Shown here piece after piece: positions 35,661 through 44,806 of a stretch of DNA of 64,000 bases (position 1 is the stretch's first letter; every line of letters starts with the position of its first letter). The position numbers were made by a program, and so were the translations under genes. Below the pieces are notes generated by a model that worked only from the letters and a program-made list of their open reading frames with translations, made no database searches and was not told the origin of the DNA. The stretch is from Burkholderiaceae bacterium (GTDB taxonomy: Bacteria > Pseudomonadota > Gammaproteobacteria > Burkholderiales > Burkholderiaceae_E). The DNA is taken from contig JAMLIN010000007.1 of the NCBI GenBank assembly GCA_023954135.1, forward strand, positions 1 through 64,000, written 5' to 3'.

Positions 35661-36641
35661 TTATTCAATGGCGGCCGACCTTTCTCGAATCGCCGCCCTT
35701 TCTTTCGAGATCGCATTCTTCATCTCCCTTGTGCAAATCTCGGACGAGATTTTCTGAGATTGCAGAATTCTCATTGGCTCCGTAAGCACCGGAGATCCGC
35801 CGGATTCAAAATACAAGGCCAAGTCAGCGAAATGCAGAATCTGCCGAGCCAAAACCCATCTGTAGTGACCATAGATTGAGCTCGACCTGATCAAGCCAAA
35901 GTCCGTTGCCGTGTGTTCTGGCATCGCTCCTAGATGTCCGCGTCCGAACCGGTTAAGTATCTCGTACTTGTTCGCAAGCAGATAAATATTCGGATTTTTC
36001 GAGTGATTTGCACCTATACGAGGACTGGGATTAAACGCCCATGCCTCCTTGATCAGATGCGCAGTACCTTCGTCTTTTTTTACATGCACCGCCAGCCCAC
36101 CCCCGAGGGATGCTCCCACCGCGATCATCGGGAGTCGCTGCGCGACCGCATGTCGTGAAACCTGATGAACATAAGCGCGGGCATCATCAAACTGAACAGG
36201 GAAAATCCATAGATTATGGAACAAGTAATCCCGCAACTGGTTGGATCCGCCGAACGAAATTACTGTTTGAATTGGATCCCCGGCTTTGTCATGCAAAATA
36301 AAAGTCATCGCGTCAAAACCGTTTCTCAGATTCTGTCGTAGCTCGACTATCTCCTTCAGTCGATCAGGCTTTGAAAAATGGAACCGGAGCTCTTTGCCGG
36401 CACTCTGAAGTGGCAGCACTGCCGCCACGGCAAACATATAACCCGACTTCGAAAGCTGCAATCTTTTTCTGAAATCCGAGCCCGCGGCATCGTAATCTTG
36501 ATAATCCTCGACTACATCAAGATAGCGAACATCACACCAAACGCGCCCTTCCAGCTTCCCCCAGTTCACCGGAATCATTCCGCAACCCGCCAGAAAAGCC
36601 ACGAATACCAGAGCCGTCCCCTTGCATATCAAAGCTTTCAA
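35661..36641 (-). CDS. Lipase-like lipoprotein (alpha/beta hydrolase)
   Basis: The 326-residue product starts LKALICKGTALVFVAFLAGC with a lipobox (C20). VISFGGSNQLRDYLFHNLWI resembles the oxyanion strand of class 3 lipases, and IAVGASLGGGLAVHV holds the nucleophile elbow GxSxG (S178). No certain catalytic Asp/His was placed; H near LGAMPEHTATDFG and the last third are candidates. A TTG at 36641 with AGGGGG ahead is chosen over the ATG 18 codons upstream because it sets the signal peptide at the N-terminus. It is convergent with the coiled-coil lipoprotein. Function unknown; a surface esterase is likely. Confidence 0.68.
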   Translation of the reverse strand: MKALICKGTALVFVAFLAGCGMIPVNWGKLEGRVWCDVRYLDVVEDYQDYDAAGSDFRKRLQLSKSGYMFAVAAVLPLQSAGKELRFHFSKPDRLKEIVELRQNLRNGFDAMTFILHDKAGDPIQTVISFGGSNQLRDYLFHNLWIFPVQFDDARAYVHQVSRHAVAQRLPMIAVGASLGGGLAVHVKKDEGTAHLIKEAWAFNPSPRIGANHSKNPNIYLLANKYEILNRFGRGHLGAMPEHTATDFGLIRSSSIYGHYRWVLARQILHFADLALYFESGGSPVLTEPMRILQSQKISSEICTREMKNAISKERAAIRERSAAIE

Positions 36642-36724
36642 TTCAACCCCCTGGCGTTCCAGCCATTCCTCGGATCGCGATATAGCCCAACGCAAAGATC
36701 AGCCGCGACAGAAATGAGACCGTT

Positions 36725-36893
36725 GCATGACTGCTCGACGAGCTGACGATCGTAGCCTTCGATGCCGATCTCAACGTCCGGGCTCTGATTTACCCCCGTT
36801 CTGCCGACGCCTCGCGCCTGTACGGTCCCATCGGCTTCGCGTCGATCCGTGACCAGTCGATCGCTCCGTGCAGCGTCATCGTCGGCAAGCTCT
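36725..36893 (+). other. Possible gene remnant downstream of the heparinase gene
   Basis: The plus strand reads LLDELTIVAFDADLNVRALI and YPRSADASRLYGPIGFASIR without a start. The LYGPIGF end is reminiscent of GNAT C-termini but too short to assign. The rest of the 250-base gap shows nothing. Confidence 0.2.
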
Positions 36894-38561
36894 TCATCTG
36901 CTCCAGCAGAGCGGGGTTTCGACTCTATCGCGTCCTCGAAAGTCGGCGACGAGCGCTCGGCTCAGCTCTGTCCGGCCAAAGCGCGGATGCCAGGTCGATG
37001 CTTCGACCCGCAGACTCGCGATATCGGCGCCGAGATCGGCCGGATCGACCGACGGATGCAGATGAAAGCGGGCTTCGGCGGTGTGCATTCGCCCTTCCAG
37101 CCGGTCGATGACGCGCAAGCCAGCGGGATCGAGCCGCCATTCCCGCCTGTGCACCATCCGGCCAGGCAGCCGCCGGTAGCCGTCATGCGCGGCCTGCAGC
37201 CATAGCGTACCGTCGGCTTCGCGGCCCCAGCGGACATCGAACGGCCGCGCCCGACGCGCAACACGGAAGCTGCTCCACACCTCAGAGGAATCCGTGCCGT
37301 CGATCACCACCGTGTTGTGCGTGGCGGTGCCACGCTGACGCAAACGCTCGGCACCCGCCTCGTAGGTCGAGATGCCGCTGTTGACAATGACCCGGTGGCC
37401 GTGCAGGGACAGCTCGAAGCTCAGGGTGTCGGCATGGGCGTGGCCGGGCAGGTAATCCGGGCCGACGGGGCCGATGTCGGCGAGGAGTACCGCGGGGCCG
37501 CAGCGCAGCCGCGCGTAGCCGGAATCCGCCAGGACGATCAGATCCTCGTCGACGCCATCCTGGCCGGAATCATCGGTCGACCAGGGTCGCTCGCCGTGCT
37601 TTCGCAGACCCTGGAGATAAGCGTCCAGAGCGGCAAGGTCCGGCGCGATCCCCAGGGCGGCATCGTTGAAGAAGGCAATGCCGCCATCGGGGTGCGTCAT
37701 CACACGCAACCATGCCAGCATACGCACGGCCGTTTCGCGCCAGGCGGCGACGAGACCGGACGGGAGGACACCGGGGTATCGATCATCCAGCTGGATCAGG
37801 TCGAGCAGATCCTCGAGCAGGATCGCGTGGTACATCGGGCTGCGCTCGAAGTGCCCGCCATCGCGCAGGATCTGCTCCCTCACCTCGCGATCCATCAGGG
37901 CAAGGCCCTTCTCCAGCCAGCCTTTCGCCTCTGGCCCATCGAAGAAAGCGCCCGCGAAGACCAAGGCCTTGGCGTTCGCCCACAGGTGGTTGCCCAGCAG
38001 GTGGATCTCCAGCCGCTGCCGTAACCAGCGGGCCTGGACCGCCAGACTATCCAGCGCAGCAGGAGACAGGCGCACCCCGCCTTCGTTACTGGAGTCATCG
38101 GCCAGCGCCCACTTGATCCAGTTGACGATGCGCAGCGATGTCGGATACGGCTCCCACCCAGTGCCCTTGCCTAGCGGGTTATCGGCAATCCAGCGATTAA
38201 CGAGTTGCTCGTGCCACAGGCGACGTCCGGCAGCGCCATCGGCGGCCAGGTCGTCGAAGTAGTGGAGGTTGTATCGCCAAAGACGCGCCCAGTCCGGATC
38301 GCCCCAATGGATGCGACCGTCGGCGGCAATATCACGCGCCTGGCCGATGAAAGTGAAAGTGCTCGGCCCGGTCATCGAAGCCGCGCGCCGGCAGAATCGC
38401 CATGCACAAGAGGATGGGCGCAAGACTGGCGCGGGGTCACGCCTAGGCATTGGTCGATAGAGACGAAACCAGACCCGGCCCCATACCTGGACCGGTCGCA
38501 GCCACCGGACCGTATGCCAGAGGCGGACGCCCCTCGCCCATAAGCCTAGCTGCTCAGCCAA
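36894..38561 (-). CDS. Heparinase II/III-family polysaccharide lyase-like protein
   Basis: The 555-residue protein has an alpha/alpha-toroid N-terminal half (FNDAALGIAPDLAALDAYLQ, LLGNHLWANAKALVFAGAFF) and a C-terminal heparinase II/III beta domain (GHAHADTLSFELSLHGHRVI, STYEAGAERLRQRGTATHNT). Such genes are common in exopolysaccharide loci, where they may trim or depolymerise the product. It starts at TTG 38561, overlapping the wecB stop by 8 bases. No signal peptide was recognised, so its location is unclear. It is the last gene of the minus-strand polysaccharide locus. Confidence 0.84.
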   Translation of the reverse strand: MAEQLGLWARGVRLWHTVRWLRPVQVWGRVWFRLYRPMPRRDPAPVLRPSSCAWRFCRRAASMTGPSTFTFIGQARDIAADGRIHWGDPDWARLWRYNLHYFDDLAADGAAGRRLWHEQLVNRWIADNPLGKGTGWEPYPTSLRIVNWIKWALADDSSNEGGVRLSPAALDSLAVQARWLRQRLEIHLLGNHLWANAKALVFAGAFFDGPEAKGWLEKGLALMDREVREQILRDGGHFERSPMYHAILLEDLLDLIQLDDRYPGVLPSGLVAAWRETAVRMLAWLRVMTHPDGGIAFFNDAALGIAPDLAALDAYLQGLRKHGERPWSTDDSGQDGVDEDLIVLADSGYARLRCGPAVLLADIGPVGPDYLPGHAHADTLSFELSLHGHRVIVNSGISTYEAGAERLRQRGTATHNTVVIDGTDSSEVWSSFRVARRARPFDVRWGREADGTLWLQAAHDGYRRLPGRMVHRREWRLDPAGLRVIDRLEGRMHTAEARFHLHPSVDPADLGADIASLRVEASTWHPRFGRTELSRALVADFRGRDRVETPLCWSR

Positions 38562-39651
38562 GGAGACGCTCGAGCGTAGCCACGATCCGCTCGCCCGTCC
38601 GCCCATCCCACAGGGGCGGCACCGTTCCCTTCTTCCACTGGCCATCGAAGAGGCGATCGAGCACGGGGGCAAGTTTGGCGGGGTCGGTGCCGACCAGTTC
38701 ATTGGTGCCCAGCGTGATCGTCTCGGGGCGCTCGGTCGAATCGCGCAGGGTGACGCAGGGCACACCCATCACCGTGGTTTCCTCGGTGATGCCGCCGGAA
38801 TCGGTGATCACACCGAACGCATGCTTCACGAGCCAGTTGAATTCCAGGTAGGGCTGCGGGTCCACCAGGTGCAGGCTGGGCGGCACGACCGTTCCGCCAT
38901 CGAGTTCGCGCAGGGTCTTCGCCGTGCGCGGATGAACCGGGAATACCACCGGCATGCCGCGCGTCGCCGCAGCGATCGCTGCGAGCATCCGCACGAAGCC
39001 ATCATGCGAATCCACATTGGCGGGCCGATGCAGGGTGGTGACGAAATAGCCGCCCGGCTGGAGTCCGAGCTCGCTCCAGAACGACGGCGGTCGCAGCCTG
39101 TCCATGTTCGCAAGCAAGGTATCGATCATGGTGTTGCCAACGAAGAAGATCCGCTCTTCCGCGACACCGGATCGACGCAGATTCTCGTTGGCGACTTCGC
39201 TGGTGGTGAAGAACCAGTTGGTGATCGCATCGGTCGCCATCCGGTTGATCTCCTCGGGCATCGACCAGTCGCCCGAGCGGATGCCGCCCTCAACATGGGC
39301 CACCGGAACATGCAGCTTCTGTGCGGCGATCGCGCAGGCCATCGTGGAGGTCACGTCGCCGACCACCAGGCATAGAGCGCTCGGCCTCTCCAGCAGCAGC
39401 TTCTCGTAGCGGAGCATGATGACGGCGGTCTGCTCGGCCTGGGTCCCCGAGCCGACCTCGAGATTGACGTCGGGTGCGGGAATGCCGAGCTGCTCGAAGA
39501 AATCCCCTGACATGCGGGCATCGTAGTGCTGGCCGGTATGCACCAGGCGATAGCGCAACGAGCCGCCCTCAGCCTCGCACGCCTGCATCGCGCGGACGAT
39601 CGACGCAATCTTCATGAAGTTGGGACGAGCGCCAGCGATGATGTCGATCAA
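38554..39651 (-). CDS. wecB: UDP-N-acetylglucosamine 2-epimerase (non-hydrolysing)
   Basis: The 365-residue enzyme converts UDP-GlcNAc to UDP-ManNAc in the cytosol. Motifs include GARPNFMKIASIVRAM, LVHTGQHYDARMSGDFF, VVGDVTSTMACAIAA, VAHVEGGIRSGDWSMPEEIN and ITDSGGITEETTVMGVPCVT. The start is a TTG at 39651, since no ATG is available before IIAGARPNF. It lies between the methyltransferase (26 bases) and the heparinase gene (overlap). Its product could feed the WecG-type transferase at 15.3 kb or a transferase in this locus. Confidence 0.92.
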   Translation of the reverse strand: MIDIIAGARPNFMKIASIVRAMQACEAEGGSLRYRLVHTGQHYDARMSGDFFEQLGIPAPDVNLEVGSGTQAEQTAVIMLRYEKLLLERPSALCLVVGDVTSTMACAIAAQKLHVPVAHVEGGIRSGDWSMPEEINRMATDAITNWFFTTSEVANENLRRSGVAEERIFFVGNTMIDTLLANMDRLRPPSFWSELGLQPGGYFVTTLHRPANVDSHDGFVRMLAAIAAATRGMPVVFPVHPRTAKTLRELDGGTVVPPSLHLVDPQPYLEFNWLVKHAFGVITDSGGITEETTVMGVPCVTLRDSTERPETITLGTNELVGTDPAKLAPVLDRLFDGQWKKGTVPPLWDGRTGERIVATLERLLG

Positions 39652-39677
39652 ATCGGACAGAAAGGGTTCCTCTAGAG

Positions 39678-40397
39678 CTAGCCCTGCGGCTGTCGCAGTT
39701 CAGCGATCAGCAAGATGCGAAAGGTGGAAAGCCATTCACTGGAGTTGACGATCCGCTCGTACGCCGCCCCGACCAAATACGTCGGCCAGCTGATCCGCAG
39801 ATACTCCGGCCGTCCTTCAATGCGATCAATGAAAGAGACATCGAACCCTTGACGAGCCGCAAGACGTTCGACCGTCGCCCGGGTATTGCCGCGGTATAGC
39901 GTCGGAAACGTGTCAGACTCAGCTCGGCCTCGTAGACGGTTTAACACTTGATGAAACCGATGAGGCGTGAGCCGCGCGATGATCGGCATGTAGTGCATTC
40001 GGTTCGGCGTCTTGAACAGGAAATACCCGCCGGGCTTCAGCACCCTCTTGATTTCCGTCAGTACCGCATCAGGGTCCGCGAGGTGTTCCATGACGTTGTC
40101 GGCGAAGACCAGATCGAACATCTCTGCGTCATAAGGAATGTATCCGGCGTCCGATACCTTGCCTTCATCAAGCATGGGATTCGTCTCGACGCGGGGATCC
40201 AGGTCGACTCCGCAGACACGCTGCGCCAAGCCACGGAAATTCATTTCGCGAACGATCCCTGCTCCTGCCCCCAGATCCAATACGACCGATCTGGGTGTGA
40301 TGCGCGCCAGAATCCGCTCGCGGAATAACGCATCGTCCCAGTTCCTCTCGTAGGCTGGATACAGTTTCCGATCTAGGTACTGAACCAGGCCGCTCAT
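39678..40397 (-). CDS. Class I SAM-dependent methyltransferase
   Basis: The 239-residue enzyme has motif I VVLDLGAGAGIVREM, GVDLDPRVETNPML, FDLVFADNVMEHLADPDAVL and LKPGGYFLFKTPNRMHY. This is a Methyltransf_11-type enzyme, plausible for methylating a sugar or lipid-linked precursor. It overlaps the upstream oxidoreductase by 4 bases (ATGA). The acceptor cannot be deduced. Confidence 0.86.
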   Translation of the reverse strand: MSGLVQYLDRKLYPAYERNWDDALFRERILARITPRSVVLDLGAGAGIVREMNFRGLAQRVCGVDLDPRVETNPMLDEGKVSDAGYIPYDAEMFDLVFADNVMEHLADPDAVLTEIKRVLKPGGYFLFKTPNRMHYMPIIARLTPHRFHQVLNRLRGRAESDTFPTLYRGNTRATVERLAARQGFDVSFIDRIEGRPEYLRISWPTYLVGAAYERIVNSSEWLSTFRILLIAELRQPQG

Positions 40398-42544
40398 TGG
40401 GACGCGCGTCCAAGCTCAATGGAAACCCGGGCGACTTCCAGAAGTTCATCTCGAGAGATCGGCGAGGCGCCCCCCCCGCGAATCGCATCAACGAAAGCCT
40501 TCAAGCACTGGGAAACGCCCTTGTCTTGGCGCCACAGATTCATCTTCGAGAAGCCGGGCCAGCCCCAACCGCGCAGCTTCACGAAGTTGTCCAACTGCAA
40601 TACGCGGCCGGCGCAAAACACTTCGAGCCGTTCCTTCGGGAACCCCTTGTGGCCGTTGGCAAGGTAATGAATCGTGCCTACTGAACCATCGGCGAACTGC
40701 AGGGTGATGGCCACCTTGTCGGACGCGACCGCGAGCGCCGGGTGCCGCCCTAGCGGCACCGCCTCGTGCCAGATGATGGGCGAGCCCGCCAGATGCCGCA
40801 ACAGATCGATGAAGTGGCACCCTTCCCCCACGATCCGCCCGCCACCGATCTGCAAGTCCTGCGTCCAGTGCTCGGGCGGGATCGCGCCCGCATTGACCGT
40901 CATGACGAAGCTCTTCGGCTCGCCAACCGATTCGAGAAGGGATTTCATCTTCACCACCTGCGGGGCGAAGCGACGGTTGAAGCCGACCATCAAACGCAAA
41001 TGCGAAGAGGTAGATAGCTGCGTTTCGATCTCCGCAAGTTCGTCGAGCGTCAGACATAGCGGCTTCTCGACGAAGACATGCCTGCCGGCGCGCAAGGAGG
41101 CAAGGACGTAGCGGGCATGGCTGTCGTGGCGCGTGGCCACCGCGACAGCGTTCACCTCCAGATCATCGATCGCGGCCTGGGCATCGGTCGCCGCGAACTC
41201 CGCCCCGGTACGCCTGCCGTGATGGACTGCCGTCACTCCGCTGCCACTCACGACGGTGCGCACCTGGCCGCCCGCCGCCTTCAGCGCCGGGATCAGCACG
41301 CGACCGGCGTAGTTGCCCGCGCCGATCACGGCCAGAACGACGCCACCCGAAGAGAGCTTCGTTGCCGGTGTTGGAGATTCATCGGCAAGGCGGACCACCC
41401 GTGCTAAGAGGCGTTCCTCGGCTGCAGTATCGTCGGCGTCCGGATAGCGGATGAGGATGCCGAGCGAAGGCTCCTTCGACGCGAGCAGGTCGTAGGCCTT
41501 CGGCGCGTCGTCGATATCGAAGCGATGCGAAACCAGGGGACGCATATCGAGCGCACCGCCAGCCATGAGATCCAGAGCGGCTTCGAAGTTTCGCTGCTCG
41601 GTCCAACGAACGAAGCCCACCGGATAATCCTGCCCCTTCTCTTCGTAGTCAGGATCATAGCGACCGGGACCGTAGGAACAGGAAACCTGGAAGCTGAGCT
41701 CCTTCTCGTAGAAGTCGGCACGCGACAGCTCGAGCCCGGTGACACCAACAAGCACGATGCGCCCACGCTTGCGGCACATCTTCGCGGCCTGGGAGACAGG
41801 TTCGTTGCTGACGGTGGATGCCGTAAGCAGCACCGCATCCACGCCCCGGCCACGCGAGAACGCCGTTGCCGCGGCAAGTGGATCCTCACCTCGCGACAAG
41901 TCAACTACTTCAGCACCAAACTGGCGGGCCAACTCCAGCCGGGCCGGGTTCATGTCGACACCGAGCACACGACATCCATTGGCGCGCAGAAGCTGCACTG
42001 TGATCAGGCCGATCAAGCCGAGCCCAGTCACCACCACCGCTTCGCCCAAGGTCGGGCCGACTAACCGCACCCCCTGAAGAGCAATCGCCGCAAGCACGGT
42101 AAACGCGGCCGACTCGTCGTCGACGGCGTCTGGAACACGCGCACAAAGATTGCGTGGCACGATGACGACCTCGGCATGCTTACCATTGCTCAGCACCCGA
42201 TCACCGACCGCAAAGCCATCGACGCCACTACCGATCGAGACCACCCGACCGACGTTGCAGTAGCCAAGCGGCAGCGGCTGATCCAGCTTGCTGCGAACCG
42301 CATCCACCGTAGCCATGAGGCCATCGGTACGCACCTTGGCCAGAACCTCACGCACCTTGTCCGGCTGCTGACGCGCCTTGGCAACAACCCCCCCTCGGCC
42401 GAACTCGACGAGCATGCGCTCGGTGCCGGCGGAAACAAGCGACACCGCACTGCGGATCGCCAGCTGACCATTACTCTGTGCAGGCGCGGGAACAATCGCA
42501 AGTTCGGTAGCACCAGAACTCAGGTTTTGGAGAATCTGTTTCAT
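40394..42544 (-). CDS. Bi-domain oxidoreductase (MDR dehydrogenase fused to Gfo/Idh/MocA)
   Basis: The 716-residue fusion has an N-terminal zinc-alcohol-dehydrogenase-like part (SLVSAGTERMLVEFGRGGVV, VVVTGLGLIGLITVQLLRAN, about 1-340) and a C-terminal Gfo/Idh/MocA part (VLAVIGAGNYAGRVLIPALK, HVFVEKPLCLTLDELAEIE, GGGRIVGEGCHFIDLLRHLA, about 370-716). The EKP lysine of the MocA family is kept. Such fusions occur in exopolysaccharide loci with heparinase-like and AsnB genes and probably act on a nucleotide sugar. The ATG at 42544 is chosen (MKQILQNLSSG). It overlaps the methyltransferase. Confidence 0.88.
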   Translation of the reverse strand: MKQILQNLSSGATELAIVPAPAQSNGQLAIRSAVSLVSAGTERMLVEFGRGGVVAKARQQPDKVREVLAKVRTDGLMATVDAVRSKLDQPLPLGYCNVGRVVSIGSGVDGFAVGDRVLSNGKHAEVVIVPRNLCARVPDAVDDESAAFTVLAAIALQGVRLVGPTLGEAVVVTGLGLIGLITVQLLRANGCRVLGVDMNPARLELARQFGAEVVDLSRGEDPLAAATAFSRGRGVDAVLLTASTVSNEPVSQAAKMCRKRGRIVLVGVTGLELSRADFYEKELSFQVSCSYGPGRYDPDYEEKGQDYPVGFVRWTEQRNFEAALDLMAGGALDMRPLVSHRFDIDDAPKAYDLLASKEPSLGILIRYPDADDTAAEERLLARVVRLADESPTPATKLSSGGVVLAVIGAGNYAGRVLIPALKAAGGQVRTVVSGSGVTAVHHGRRTGAEFAATDAQAAIDDLEVNAVAVATRHDSHARYVLASLRAGRHVFVEKPLCLTLDELAEIETQLSTSSHLRLMVGFNRRFAPQVVKMKSLLESVGEPKSFVMTVNAGAIPPEHWTQDLQIGGGRIVGEGCHFIDLLRHLAGSPIIWHEAVPLGRHPALAVASDKVAITLQFADGSVGTIHYLANGHKGFPKERLEVFCAGRVLQLDNFVKLRGWGWPGFSKMNLWRQDKGVSQCLKAFVDAIRGGGASPISRDELLEVARVSIELGRASQ

Positions 42545-42722
42545 AGTGCATTCGATCCGGATGCCTTTTGCGCCGACACCAAAATAAACAAGCAGAAATT
42601 CTTCGCCATGCGACGCAGAATCGTTCGCGGCCACACCAGCCTTGCGATCGTCAGAACAGACCCAGCGTGCCGTTGCCGCGCGGCGGATTCGAGTAAATCA
42701 CCGTGCGTCAACTCCTTCGCGC

Positions 42723-44672
42723 TCATAGCGTTGCCCGGGAACCGCCACATTGAGCAGAATGAGCAGAATCAACGTGGTGCTCAACCATGAAGGTACGACA
42801 CCAAATCTCGATGCATAGTAGAGAGAAAATCGTATACGCCCCGTCCCGCCGACCCGCGGCCGTATCCCGGATCAAATTCTGGACCGCCATCGGGTCGAAC
42901 AATCCGCGGGCGCGGAGGCTATCGACCGAAAGAATGTCGCCAACCATCTCACGCAGTTCATGATTGAGCCAGCGCCGCAAGGGAGCGCCAAAACCCGTCT
43001 TCGGCCGATAGATCACCTCACGCGGCAAATACGGCTCCATCGCTTTCTTCAACACCCACTTTCCTTCACGGCCACGCTGCTTGAAGCGATCTGGAACACG
43101 GGCAGCGAAGTCCACGAGCTCAAGGTCGAGAAACGGAACGCGCACCTCGACGCCAGCCGCCATCGACATCTTATCGGTGTAGATCAGATTGTGGTCCGCC
43201 AGGAAGAAGCGCTGCTCCAGCGCCAACATCCGCTCGAGCCGGCTCGTCCCCTCTGGAATCGTGGCAAGAAAGTCTCGCATCGGCTCATCGGCCCGGACGC
43301 CGTCGAGTTCGACGGCGAGCACCGGAGTGAAAAGGCGTCGCAGATCCGAATCGTTCGCCCAAGCGAAGTAACCGAGTAGCCGATCATCATCGTCTTTACT
43401 CGCATTGGCGAAGAACTTCGCCACCCGCCGGCCAATGCCGCTACGCTGGTCGAACCTAGACGAGCCTGCTGCGAGCGAACGCCGCAAGACGGCTGGCAAA
43501 CACCCCCAAAGTTGTTCGTACCTTAGGGCCACATGGCGTCGATAACCACTGAAAAGATCGTCCCCACCAGCACCCGACAACAGGACTTTGATTCCGTTCT
43601 TGCGAGCAAGCTGGCTGATGTAGAGGACATTGAGTGGAGCCGGGTCGCCCAACGGCTCGTCGAGCGCATAGACCATGCCCTCGATGCCGGCAGCCATATC
43701 GGATGAATTCACTTCAACAACGTCCAGTGATACGCCAAGATGCTTCGCAACTTGCCGAGCATAGGGAAGATCGTCAGCCTCCCCAGCATCGCGACCACCG
43801 ACGTTTTCTATCGTGAAGCAACGAAGCTCAGGCGCCACTTCACGCGCGAAAGTAACAATGGCGCTCGAATCCAGTCCGCCAGAAAGAAACGCGCCTACTG
43901 GAACATCGGCCACCATTTGCCGATGCACCGCTGTGCGCAGCATTGACGACACCCCCGTCACCGAAGCGGCCTCGTCCAGGTCCGGCAGTACACCACGGCA
44001 AGCCGGAAGCTCATACCAACTCCATTGGCGCTTGACCCGCCCAGAGTTGACGAGAATTGCCTCGCCAGGCAAAAGCTTCTTCACGTCGGCACAAATGGTG
44101 CTGCTACCGGGGCTCCATTGAAACGTCAGGTAGCGGTGCAGCGCCAACGAATCGATATTGGCCGCAGGAACGAATGGGAACAAGGCCTTCATTTCGCTCG
44201 CAAAAACAAACCTCCCTCCCAGGTCGCAGTAATACAATGGCTTCACACCAAGACCATCGCGCGCCAGTAGCAAATCCCCGCTCAAACGATCATAGATCGC
44301 AAGCGCGAAAACTCCATTCAACCGCCGAAGCATCTCGGGGCCATCCCGAAGATACTGAGTAAGCACCACTTCGGTGTCCGAGCCTCCTCGAAACCACACA
44401 TCCTCATTGCTCAGCTTCGATCGTAGCTCCCGAAAATTGTATATCTCCCCATTGAAAACAATGGTTGCCCGCCCGTCGGAGCTGGACATCGGCTGGCTGC
44501 CAGTTTCCGAAAGATCGAGAATAGCAAGGCGGGTATGCGCGAGCCACACACCAGATTGCTCGTCGGAATACTGACCTTCTGAATCAGGGCCACGGTGCCC
44601 AATCATCCGCAAAGCGCGTTCTCTCTTCTCGGACCGGCCCGGATAGCCCATCGACCCTATGAAACCGCACAT
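42723..44672 (-). CDS. asnB: Asparagine synthase-like glutamine amidotransferase
   Basis: The 649-residue enzyme has an N-terminal class II glutaminase domain starting at the catalytic Cys (MCGFIGSMG; HRGPDSEGQYSDE; FNGEIYNFRELR) and a C-terminal synthetase domain with the PP-loop GAFLSGGLDSSAIVTFAREV near residue 265 and LLSGAGGDDLFSGYRRH. In polysaccharide clusters AsnB homologues usually amidate a uronic-acid carboxyl group; that is inferred here. The ATG at 44672 sets Cys as residue 2. It is 178 bases ahead of the oxidoreductase gene, and no other signal was seen in that gap. Confidence 0.9.
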   Translation of the reverse strand: MCGFIGSMGYPGRSEKRERALRMIGHRGPDSEGQYSDEQSGVWLAHTRLAILDLSETGSQPMSSSDGRATIVFNGEIYNFRELRSKLSNEDVWFRGGSDTEVVLTQYLRDGPEMLRRLNGVFALAIYDRLSGDLLLARDGLGVKPLYYCDLGGRFVFASEMKALFPFVPAANIDSLALHRYLTFQWSPGSSTICADVKKLLPGEAILVNSGRVKRQWSWYELPACRGVLPDLDEAASVTGVSSMLRTAVHRQMVADVPVGAFLSGGLDSSAIVTFAREVAPELRCFTIENVGGRDAGEADDLPYARQVAKHLGVSLDVVEVNSSDMAAGIEGMVYALDEPLGDPAPLNVLYISQLARKNGIKVLLSGAGGDDLFSGYRRHVALRYEQLWGCLPAVLRRSLAAGSSRFDQRSGIGRRVAKFFANASKDDDDRLLGYFAWANDSDLRRLFTPVLAVELDGVRADEPMRDFLATIPEGTSRLERMLALEQRFFLADHNLIYTDKMSMAAGVEVRVPFLDLELVDFAARVPDRFKQRGREGKWVLKKAMEPYLPREVIYRPKTGFGAPLRRWLNHELREMVGDILSVDSLRARGLFDPMAVQNLIRDTAAGRRDGAYTIFSLLCIEIWCRTFMVEHHVDSAHSAQCGGSRATL

Positions 44673-44806
44673 TCTCGATTTTCCTTTTGAACATCGAATC
44701 ACCGAGTCGCTTCGAACTGCGGTTCAGTCGATCGTCACACGATACACCGGCTCCATTGCCAATCCTGTGATCAGTCTCACAACGAGTCCCAGCAAAATAC
44801 TCTCGA

